The position numbers and the translations under genes were made by a program. The notes below the pieces were generated by a model. That model was not told the DNA's origin. It did no database searches and worked only from the letters and a program-made list of their open reading frames with translations. A DNA stretch of 64,000 nt from Codonopsis lanceolata (taxonomy: Eukaryota > Streptophyta > Magnoliopsida > Asterales > Campanulaceae), in assembly GCA_013146195.2 (NCBI GenBank), contig CM028382.1:113635237-113699236 (forward strand), read 5' to 3'. How positions within the stretch are numbered: the stretch's first letter is position 1; each line of letters starts with the position of its first letter. Shown here in pieces: positions 55,699-64,000 of this stretch.

Positions 55699-58600
55699 TG
55701 TCCCCGCAAGATGGAAGACTGGTTAACAAGTCCAATTTTGGAGACAATTTCTCTTGGAAGGGACCTCGGCTGAGTGGTTTAGTAAGCACATCAACTAGCT
55801 GATCTCGGCTGGAAATAAAAGATACCCGAAACTTCTTGTCTTGAACGTGTTCGCGAACAAAATGATAGTCTAGACCAAGATGCTTCATACGTGAATGGAA
55901 CCTTGGATTGGCAGCAACATAAGTGGCTCCCACATTATCACAATAGATAGCTGGTGGAGAAGATGAGATGTAGCCAAGTTCTTGGAGCAAATTTAATTTG
56001 AACCCATAATACTTTAGCAGTCGTTGTGGCAATGGCATGATACTCAGCTTTAGTGGAGGAGCGAGTAAGAGAACGTTGCTTTTTGGAACTCCAAGAAATA
56101 GGATTTTTACCCAAATAGACAATGTAACCAGTAGTGGAAATATAATCATCCTTTTCACCTGCCCAGTCAGCGTCAGTGAAGGCATGAACAGTAAGAGGAG
56201 AGTCACGACAAATGAGTAGTCCATGCTTAGAGGAGCCAGCCAAAAAATGAAGAAACAGTTTTAGAGCAACCGAATGCTCGGTAGTGGGACGGTGCATAAA
56301 TTGGGCAAGGCAATTGACAGCAAATGAGATGTCAAGATGAGTAAGGGAGAGATACTGAAGACTCCCAACAAGAGCACGGTACTCAGTATGATTGGGCAAG
56401 GGAGTACCAGAAGTGAGAATAAGAGACGGATGTGTGAGCATGGGTATGGACACGGGTTTAGAGTTTTCCATGTGTGCCCAAGTGAGTAAATCCTGAGCAT
56501 AACGATGCTGACTGAGTAGAATACCCTCTTTGTAAGGGAGAACCTCAACACCCAAGAAATAAGACAGAGACCCAAGATCTTTGAGAGAAAAACGTGAGGA
56601 AAAATTGGAGATAAAAGTAGTGAGGAATGAAGAGTTGGGACCAGTGATGATAATATCATCTACATAGACAAGAAGGAAGATGAGACCTTGGGGATGACGT
56701 AAGGTAAAGAGTGAGGAATCAGAAATGCAGTTTGTGAACCCAAGAGAAAGAAGATAAGAACGAAGTTCATTGTACCAAGCCCTAAGAGGTTGTTTAAGAC
56801 CATAAATAGCTTGGCGCAATTTACAAATATGAGAGGGATGAGAGGAACTTACAAAACCCGGAGGTTGAGCCATAAAGACCTCCTCAGTAAGAGAACCTTG
56901 TAAGAAAGCATTGTTGATGTCAACCTGACAGATAGACCAACCATGAACTGTAGCAAGGGATAGTATAGTGCGCACAATAGCAGGTTTAATTATAGGACTG
57001 AATGTTTCAGAGAAATCAAGACCAGGACGTTAACGAAAACCTTTAGCCACCAAATGGGCTTTGTGACGATCAACTGAGCCATCACGAAGGTATTTGGTCC
57101 GGTACACCCATTTACACCCAATTAAATTCTTTCTGTGAAGGAGAACTGGGAACAAGATCCCAAGTTTTGTTGCGGATGAGAGCATCAAATTCTTCTTGCA
57201 TGGCAGTGTGCCAGACATGGCTTTTGAGAGCTTGGGCAGTGGTGGTAGGTGTTTCGGAAGGAGAGGTGAGAGAGGCAGTGAGGTTAAGGCTTTGGATAGG
57301 CTTGGTAATATTGTTTTGGAGTCTGGTAGTGGGACGAGTAGTGGAAGGGAGGGGTGGGGGTGGAAGTGGTGTCGGAGAGGGTGTGGGCTGGTGAGAATCA
57401 TCAGGGTTAGGGGCTGGGGTAGGCAGCGGAGAGTTAGGTGAAGGAGGATGAATAGGCTGTTGGTTTGTAGGAGAGGGGGGGCTGGACTGGTGCGGCCGGA
57501 GTAGAGGGAAAGGTCATGGGTATAGCGGGTGGTGCAGAAGGCGTAACACTAGAAAGTAGAGGCACGGTGATGGAGCATCACTGATCAGGAGATGGGACGG
57601 TCAAGGGAGAAGAAAATGAAGAGGAAAAAGGAAAGGAATGTTCAATAAATTTCACACGGCGCGAAGTGTAGATTTTATGAGAGGCATGATCTAGACAGTA
57701 ATAGGCACTTTGAGTGGGTGAGTACCCTACAAAGACACACGGAGATGATCGAGGTTGTAGTTTATGAGAGGTATAGGAACGGAGCCAAGGATAACATAGG
57801 CATCCGAAGCTTCGCAGTTTGAGATAATTAGGGGGTTGATTATGAAGAATGAGGTAGGGTGATTTAAAGTGAAGAGTAGGAGTAGGCATGCGATTAATTA
57901 GGTAGCAAGCGGTGGAGAAAGCTAGAGACCAGTATTTTAGAAGCATGGATGAGTGAGTGAGGAGAGATAAACCAGATTCAACAATATGTCTGTGATGACG
58001 TTCAGAGTAGCCATTATGTTCTGGTGTATGTGAGGGAGAAGTAAGATGTTAGATTCCATGAGTTTTAAGAAGATGTTGGAGCCCAATGTATTCTCCTCCA
58101 TTATCACTGAATATGGTTTTGATGGAGCGATTGAAATATTTTTCGACAAGAAGTTTAAAATGACTAAAGACAGTGGTGGGATCATTTTTGTGTTTGAGCG
58201 GGTAGAACAAGATGAATTTAGAGAAATGATCCACAAATATAATGTAATACTTGAAGGCATCAAAAGAGAGGGGATGTCAAAATATCACTATAAATAACAT
58301 CAAGTGGACCAATTTGTTGTGGAAGACAGGTTGACCGAGTGAACAGTGGAAGATAAGGGATGTCATTCATAAATGCCAGATTTAGGTTGACCTTGAAGAA
58401 GAATGTTCCCTGTTTTGATGTCATTCACAACATAAGAATTTGATGAGAAGGTTATAGAGGAATTATTGTCATGACAGAATTGATAAATTGAGATAATATT
58501 ACGGGAGAGAGGAGGAACATGAAACACATTATTAAGCTTAAAAGAAGAGGAAGAAGTAATGAAAGAGGTCGAACCAATGTTAGAAATTTGAAGATCGGAA

Positions 58601-59876
58601 CCATCACTTATCAGAAGTTCTTTAATGCCATCATATGGAGAGTGGAGGGCAAGGTTGTCAAAGTCACATGTGGCATGTGAGTGGCTTCGCTATCAAGAAG
58701 CCAAGATGGTGGAGAGGAGTGATGGGTGGTGGTTGAGCAGGCGCTCGGACGAGGGGAGTAGGCAGACTGGCGGTTGTTAGGAGGACCACGATATTGTGGC
58801 CGAGGGTTGTAGGGAGCAGGGCTATGAAGCGGGATTAGGAGGTGGGTTGGGAATGGTGATGTGAGGATATAAGTTACGGAACATGGGCCACTGTGAGAGG
58901 GAATGACCAACTGAACGACACGACTGACACTTTCCCTTGTAAGGTGTATTAGGCCGAGGGGTATGAGGAGAGTTGGCAGTTGGGTTGGGAAGGAGGCTAG
59001 CGGCCGGAGAGGGAAACTTAGGAGGGGTGTTTCAGTTGTTATTTTTGGATACATAATGAACAGAGGAGGGAAAAGATGTGGTAGAGTTGGATTTGTGTTT
59101 GAGAGAGAGTTCTTTGTTGATGAGTTTCTCATGGAGCTCATCAAAGGAGATCGGGGTTTCACGGTTTTGGACAGCAGAGATGATACTGTCGTAGTTAGGG
59201 TCATTGAGTTGGTCGAGAATTTTGTCAATGATGTCTTCAAGATCAAGAGGGCGACCAAGAGAAGCAAGTTGGTCAGTGCAGGATTTGATTTCTTGCATGT
59301 AATCAGAGATAGGACGAGACCCCTTGGTGATGTTACGAAAGCGGTCTTTAAGTTGTTTAAGGTGGCCTTTAGAAGGGTTGGCATATGTTTTAGCGAGGGT
59401 TTTCCAGGCGGCAAGGGTGGTGGGGCAAAGAGAGATTAGAGGCACAATAGGGGCGGATAGGGTGCCAGCAAGAGCGCCAAGTATTAACTTATCTTGGCGA
59501 AGCCAAGTGGAATATGAGGGATTGGGAGAGGTGGTAGAGAAGGCAGGTTGTTCAACGGAAGACTCAGTGGCGGCAGTAGCTTTGGTGGTGTTGGTGAGGG
59601 TTTCAGATGGGGCTAAGTGGGTGCCATCAATAAATTTAAAAAGATCAAGGCCGATAAGGGTGGCCTCGGTTTGGGTTTTCCAAGCAATATAGTTTGTAGG
59701 GGTAAGCTTAAGAACATGGTTGAGGGGGATAAAGATGAGGGGGAAGAAGGTTCAGCAGTGTTAGGGATTACCTGGAATTCCGGATTTGCCATAGAGGAAG
59801 GGAGGAAGCCGGTAGCTGTAGAGAAGATGGAGGGGAGGGGTGACAGCAGAAGGCTAGGGTTTAAAGAAATTATAAT
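55699..59876 (-). pseudogene. Copia gag-pol polyprotein, frameshifted
   Basis: Order on the minus strand: gag (59445-59032) with AAWKTLAKTYANPSKGHLKQ and DPNYDSIISAVQNRETPISF (UBN2-type domain); a zinc knuckle near 58930 where CQSCRSVGHS has lost its last Cys; protease near 58690 reading WLLDSEATHM, with the catalytic DSG changed to DSE; integrase with MDHFSKFILFYPLKHK and IFSDNGGEYIG (58234-58049) and the FGCLCYP..HKLQPRS stretch (57946-57578); reverse transcriptase from about 57180 (IGCKWVYRTKY) with WSICQVDINNAFLQGSL, IYGLKQPLRAWYNEL and the catalytic YVDDIIITG (about 56650); RNase H with TDADWAGEKDD, SSTKAEYHAIA, and, in another frame, CDNVGATYVAANPRFHSRMK. Several shifts and stops; the element cannot make a full polyprotein. 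Confidence 0.88.
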
Positions 59877-59888
59877 GCTCTGATACCA
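59877..59888 (-). promoter_or_regulatory. Copia primer-binding site
   Basis: TGGTATCAGAGC on the minus strand directly after the 5' LTR; initiator tRNA-Met type. Confidence 0.9.
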
Positions 59889-60179
59889 TATAAGAGAAAT
59901 TGATATTGGGAAAACTTAATTGTATTATTAATGTAGTATTGTATATATACAAAAGGAATCATAACTTAACTTGGAGACCAAGATAATTACAATATGGAAA
60001 GGATTACAGCACTAAGTAGGAAAGGAAATCATAACCTAACTTGGAGACCAAGATAATTACAATATGGAAAGGATTACAACACTAAGTAGAAAAGGAAATC
60101 ATATATCATATACAAATAAAAGTACTAGAATAAAAGTAATATTCTAGTAATCTTATATATCTTCTATGTATTTCTATCA
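59889..60179 (-). repeat. Copia 5' LTR with internal duplication
   Basis: 291 bp, same structure as the 3' LTR including the ~69-bp tandem duplication; 21 bp longer mainly through an ATCATATACA/AGTACTAGAA insertion near 60105-60130. Confidence 0.93.
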
Positions 60180-60294
60180 ATCACAAGGAAAGTTTAGCAG
60201 CCCAACATCTTTAAATTTGTTCCACGCCTATCATACCTATCATACCTATCAAATACACTTATACAGTGTCCAAATCAAGCATATCGGCGGGTGT

Positions 60295-61370
60295 CAAACT
60301 ATCAAAAATAATTTATTTTTTTCTCAATAACGAGTATAGGGTAGTAGGAATCGAATCCACAGGGAATGTCGAATTTACTTCTTTAAAGAATTTTAACAAA
60401 ACAATTTAAAACAATGATTGAGGTTTTTAATCTAAACTAATTAACAAACAATGAATTAACTAAAAGCTGAAATTAAATGTCTAAATGTAAACAAAACAGA
60501 AAATGATGTTTGAATTCAATAAGAGAAAAATCTAGTTAATGAACTTAATGTAATCCCGAAAGTTACTACCGATCATAGATGTAAAAATGACTCAATGAGC
60601 TTCAAATAAACCGGTTGTAGTTGTCGATAACCGTCAAACACCCAATCTCTCCTTACAGTCTCGATAGTTAAGAGAAACTCGTTAACTATTTTCCTAATCG
60701 AAAGACAATCCCCGAGACGCTCGTAGGATTTAAAGTTTTGAAAGCATTAAGAGAGAGAGAGAGAGACCCGATTCTAAACAGTGCATGTTAAAAAATATTA
60801 TTTAATTTAGATTACTCATTCCCGCAACACGGACCGAGTATGCTTGTGATGCCTAAACGATGCATTACTTGTTACTTTGTTAGAACTCGATGACAATTAT
60901 GGACCAACGGTTCCAACTAGCTATAAACTATTAGGTTATTTTAAATTCTGGCCATAAACATTAACTATGCATAATAATCCTAAGTCACAATTCCTTTTGT
61001 AACAAATAAACAGAGAATGAATAAATACTTGAACCCAATTGAGAATAAAAAAAACAATTAATTAGATCTCACAATAGTAATTTAAAGGGAATCACTCGTT
61101 CATTAACCGGAAGAAAGCAACACTAGCCACTAAGTATAATTAAATATTACTTACAAAAAACCCAAGAAAAAATATAAATCTAACAAGTGTTGTTGATCAA
61201 GAAAAAAACAAGCTACTGCTGCAGAGTTCTTCGAGTGTATATGTGTGTATATGATTATGTGTATGAGCCGTGTTGTCTGTTATTGGATGTCAATTCTAAA
61301 ACTGAGCCCCTCCTTACTTTCCACATCTAACCTCACTCCTAGGTAGTTGTTGACAAAATCCACAACATGA
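60295..61370 (-). mobile_element. Probable solo LTR or LTR remnant (gypsy-like)
   Basis: Starts TGTCAAACTATC and has AACGAGTATAGGGTAGTAGG followed by AATCGAATCCACAGGG. This layout parallels the Athila LTR of this window (TGGTAAGTAGAGTGTCGATCCCACGAGG), which also reads on the minus strand. It may end at TTGTTGACA near 61363. No target duplication found and no internal sequence attached. A GA run lies at 60751-60766. Confidence 0.45.
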
Positions 61371-61885
61371 CTCTTCTAATATTTGCAACAAAAGGAATTA
61401 AATAAAAAAAAAGATTTTGAATGTCCAATGTCTTATATGCTCCCAAATAACAAGCTAGACAAAAAAAAAAAGATTTTGAGTGTCCCTTTGCACGTGGCAA
61501 TGTTTTTTTTTTTGTCTAGCTTGTTTTTCTGAATATCACATGCATATTCAGTACCATGATATCTGTTTTTTTTTTTTTTGAACTTGGTTTTTCTTGTACT
61601 TTTTCACCATCAATCTCTCATAGACATGTAATCACCAAACATAAAAAATACCTATAAAAAGTGCAATATTGACAACAAGTTAAAGAACAAATTTAATATT
61701 AAATATCACATTTATTTGAGTTCACTATATACCATCATTATCATGTGATACCCATACCCACAACACAAAAGAAAGTTCATTCTACTTCTCAAGCCATAAC
61801 GCACAAGAGCCACATTTAGCACTAAACAGAGAAAATTATCTAATAACACAGTTCTTCTAACAAAAACAACTTATTTTTTATTGGG
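61371..61885. other. AT-rich spacer with a 21-bp perfect hairpin
   Basis: CAAGCTAGAC plus 11 A (61451-61471) is the exact reverse complement of 61503-61523, with a 31-bp spacer. Just before it, AAAAGATTTTGAATGTCC (61410-61427) is nearly repeated at 61468-61485. No gene. Confidence 0.7.
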
Positions 61886-62040
61886 CAAATCTCATGTAAG
61901 ACAGTCTTACGGATTTTTATTTGTAAGACGGAGCTCCACTTTCTTACAGCTCAACCTATCAAGGCATCAACACACGGTGGGTTGGGTGAGAAGGATCCGC
62001 CTTACAAAAAATATCCGTAACACCGTCTTACCCAAGTTTT
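61886..62040 (+). mobile_element. MITE, GTAAGACGGTCTTAC family, copy 3
   Basis: Best-preserved copy. Left end GGCAAATCTCATGTAAGAC, then AGTCTTACGGAT; right end, read in reverse, GGCAAAAACTTGGGTAAGAC, then GGTGTTACGGAT. Interior GTAAGACGGAGCTCCACTTT and CTTACAGCTCAACC. Same orientation as copy 1. Confidence 0.75.
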
Positions 62041-62049
62041 TGCCTTTTT

Positions 62050-62215
62050 TACTAGACAAAAACTTGTGTAAGACGGTCTTACAGATTTTTTTGTAAGACA
62101 TATCTTCCTTACCCAACGCATCAGGTGTTGGTGGGTTGAGCTGTAAGAGAATGGAACAGCTCCATCTTATGAATTAAGATGTGTAAGACGACCTTACACG
62201 AGACTTACTCTTTTT
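62050..62215 (-). mobile_element. MITE, GTAAGACGGTCTTAC family, copy 4
   Basis: Ends AAACTTGTGTAAGACGGTCT and, in reverse, AAGTCTCGTGTAAGGTCGTC. The interior is the reverse complement of copy 3 (GGTTGAGCTGTAAGA, CAGCTCCATCTTA). It lies about 10 bp from copy 3 in the opposite orientation. Confidence 0.75.
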
Positions 62216-62929
62216 ACTATATCTCTTCCTGGCCTGGGCATATATACTTGAAAGCTAACATGATCAAATACAAATATAACCGACATATTCAAATTATACA
62301 GATCATAATCGGTTAAATACGTTAGTGGTCAAAATGATGAACTATAGATGAAATCAATGGCAAAAAAAAATAGAGTAAGCCTTAATCAAATGTCTGAAGA
62401 ACACAATTCGATTTGCATAAAGAAATGCAAGTAAACTATCAGAAGTAAGAGATCTAGATGATATAAGTACCCTGAACATAACTCGGTTCCAGAATCAAAT
62501 CGCAAATGAATCAACTTTACACATAATCAAACCGCTCGTTCCTACAACTCAAGATGAACAGTAAAACAAATTTCACGCTCAAATCGAAGGGAGTGTTGAA
62601 TATATGAAATTGTGGCAACACTAAACGTTTCGTAAAAATAATGTGATGAAGCAATTGAAGTTGTCTAATGATTGATTGATACCTAATTTCCTAAATTAGG
62701 AAATGTGAAATTCTCTACTCCGTATATGTCTCAATTAGCTTAGGATTTCGATCTTTAGTTCGCTCAAATGAAAATTCATTTGAAGCCCTAATAACTAAAA
62801 AATTAAGAACTTCCAGGAACAGTTGGGGATGATAACTGAATGGAGATGGGATTTCCCGCCTTAGCCATGATCGTGGGCTGGATTTGACGGTCCACTTTCC
62901 AAACTTTTCAATCACTCCGGTTCCTTTTT
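62216..62929. other. Spacer; nothing recognised
   Basis: AT-rich. The open frame 62715-63116 (-) overlaps the next foldback element and shows no known motif. Confidence 0.4.
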
Positions 62930-63440
62930 TTAAAAAACGAAAAAATGACACTTTTGAGGGTAAAAAGACTACGATACCCTTAATGAGCATGAGGTGCGCT
63001 ACGGAAATGCATCGCGGTGTATTGACTATTGAAACGTGATGCATCAATTTTATTGCATTAATTTTTGCACCGCGATTCATCAATTTTATTGAATTAATTT
63101 TTGTACTACGGTTCAATAGTTTAATTGTCTAGTTTAATTGCACTGCGATACATTAATTTTTATACTGTAATTCATCAATTTTATTGCATTAATTTTTACA
63201 CAGCGATTCAATAGTTTAATTATTCACTCTAATTGCACCGCGATGCAAAATCGTAATGAACCAGACCATATTCTCAGCATTCATCTTCTTTCTCCTCCGT
63301 CGTAAACCTTCTTATTCCTCCTCATTTACCTTTGTCCCTACTGTGAAAATCCTCAAATCTAGCACATTTTCATTAGTTTCCTACTTAATGAATCGGAAAA
63401 CTCTCGTTTCGTTGTCCAAAAAGGGTGATTTTTTAATCCA
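62930..63440. mobile_element. Foldback-type element with ATCGCGGT repeats, copy 2
   Basis: Left end AAAACGAAAAAATGACACTT, then GACTACGATACCCTTAATGA; the latter nearly matches the reversed right end of copy 1 (GACTACGATATTCTTAACGA). The right end near 63415-63440 is more worn. Interior motifs: CATCGCGGTG, CACCGCGATTC, CACTGCGAT, CACAGCGATTC, CACCGCGATG, spaced 30-75 bp apart. The open frame 63256-63462 has no recognisable product. Confidence 0.5.
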
Positions 63441-63596
63441 ATGTGTTTACTGGAGCTGTTGAAGGAGACTAACATTTTTCGAACAATATTTTAAAAAATG
63501 ACCTTTTGTGGCTGGAAAAAAGAACAGGATACTGGTTAATTAAGAGATGAAATTCAGGAGGTCCCTTTTAAAAAGTTTTCAACCTCTTCGTTCCAC

Positions 63597-63960
63597 CATT
63601 TTATTTAATCGGAAAAAGACACTTTTAGAAGCGAAAATATTACTATACCCTAAATGAACGAAACATGCACACGCAAAAGTATCAGTTCATGCGTCAAGTT
63701 TACATCTCTACACACAAATTTGAATCGTAAATCCAATTTGTGCATCATGATTTTTTGCAGCGGGAATCCAATTTACGCATCGAGGTTTTCTACATGGCAA
63801 ATCCAATTTGTGTATCGTAATTCAAATTGATGCATTGCGACGAATAAATTGATAGATTGCAATGCGCTGGGTAAGTGATCTTTAGCGTGCTTCCAGCTCA
63901 TTGATGACATAAGCGTCTTTTCACCCCCAAAAGTGTATTTTTTTTCGGTTAAAAAATTGG
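63597..63960. mobile_element. Foldback-type element, copy 3
   Basis: Left end ATTTTATTTAATCGGAAAAA then GACACTTTTAGAAGCG; right end in reverse ATTTTTTAACCGAAAAAAAA then TACACTTTTGGGGGTG. The interior has worn ATCGTAA/TTGCGACG-type variants of the ATCGCGGT motif. Similarity outside the stated ends (CCACTTTTCAATCTCTTAA at the window edge) suggests that the true ends lie ~40 bp further out. Confidence 0.5.
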
Positions 63961-64000
63961 CTGCAATTTCTTCACAATTAAGAGATTGAAAAGTGGTAGT

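Larger units (their letters stand above)
55429..60179 (-). mobile_element. Ty1/copia retrotransposon, 4.75 kb, Ale-like size
   Basis: Complete insertion on the minus strand: LTRs 59889-60179 (5', 291 bp) and 55429-55698 (3', 270 bp), flanked by identical ATCAC at 55424-55428 and 60180-60184. The LTR starts TGATAGAAATAC; the other end reads CTCTTATA rather than ending in CA. The primer-binding site directly follows the 5' LTR, and CTTGCGGGGACA precedes the 3' LTR as polypurine tract. Small size and short LTRs recall the Ale/Retrofit lineage; that placing is tentative. Confidence 0.93.

Noticed and set aside
58963..59883. Plus-strand frames with Gly/Arg-rich products opposite copia gag
   Set aside because: They are antisense shadows of gag-pol and lack known motifs.
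1..64000. CRISPR arrays, bacterial operons, tRNA or rRNA genes
   Set aside because: Nothing in the window looks prokaryotic, and no tRNA cloverleaf or rRNA sequence was recognised; the only tRNA-like strings are retroelement primer-binding sites.

Overview
This is nuclear DNA from a flowering plant, most likely a eudicot. Genes are sparse and rich in introns, the spacers are AT-rich, and LTR retrotransposons, MITEs, foldback elements and satellite-like arrays fill most of the window. A MITE family with a GTAAGACGGTCTTAC-type core recalls Caryophyllales genomes, but that is from memory and unverified.

Three host genes can be read. (1) A seven-exon HAK/KUP/KT potassium transporter at 9643-15643 (+) joins cleanly to about 743 residues; introns 2 and 4 are loaded with small transposons. 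(2) A HAD class IIIB (VSP-like) acid phosphatase (+) starts at 30454 and ends at 42297. An 11.06-kb Athila-type Ty3/gypsy element at 30621-41682 splits it; the insertion has a perfect 5-bp duplication (ACCAA), and the reading frame resumes exactly beyond it. (3) An intact single-exon NF-YB (NF-YB5-like) transcription factor gene lies at 46714-47256 (-). A fragment of a glyoxal/aldehyde oxidase (GLOX) gene lies just upstream of the phosphatase, and two weak candidate exons lie near 53 kb.

Layout. 1-7.5 kb: a decayed Ty3/gypsy element (gag remnants, a 43-bp tandem array, then an LTR). 7.8-15.6 kb: a MITE, the HAK promoter and the gene. 15.7-20.4 kb: a long degenerate array of about 80-bp units starting at a Helitron-like terminal hairpin, mixed with about 190-bp repeats. 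20.4-24.9 kb: a 1.45-kb non-autonomous LTR element, an inverted piece of its LTR, and a decayed gypsy gag-pol. 25-29.5 kb: a cluster of MULE-like elements with long terminal inverted repeats. 29.9-42.4 kb: GLOX fragment and phosphatase with the Athila insertion; a 100-N assembly gap lies inside Athila. 42.4-53 kb: AT-rich DNA with MITEs, a Helitron-like end, and the NF-YB gene with a tandem array downstream. 53.7-55.25 kb: an unusual palindromic retroelement in which both outer ends are the same LTR end, flanked by a perfect GTAAT duplication. 55.4-60.2 kb: a nearly complete Ty1/copia element (-) flanked by ATCAC duplications. 60.3-64 kb: an LTR-like remnant, an inverted pair of MITEs and two foldback elements.

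The three host genes show no sign of working together. The main story is how mobile DNA has shaped the locus. The most unusual object is the palindromic U5-to-U5 retroelement; next are the ATCGCGGT-rich foldback family and the ~80-bp array, which looks like an inverted amplification of a short segment found twice nearby.
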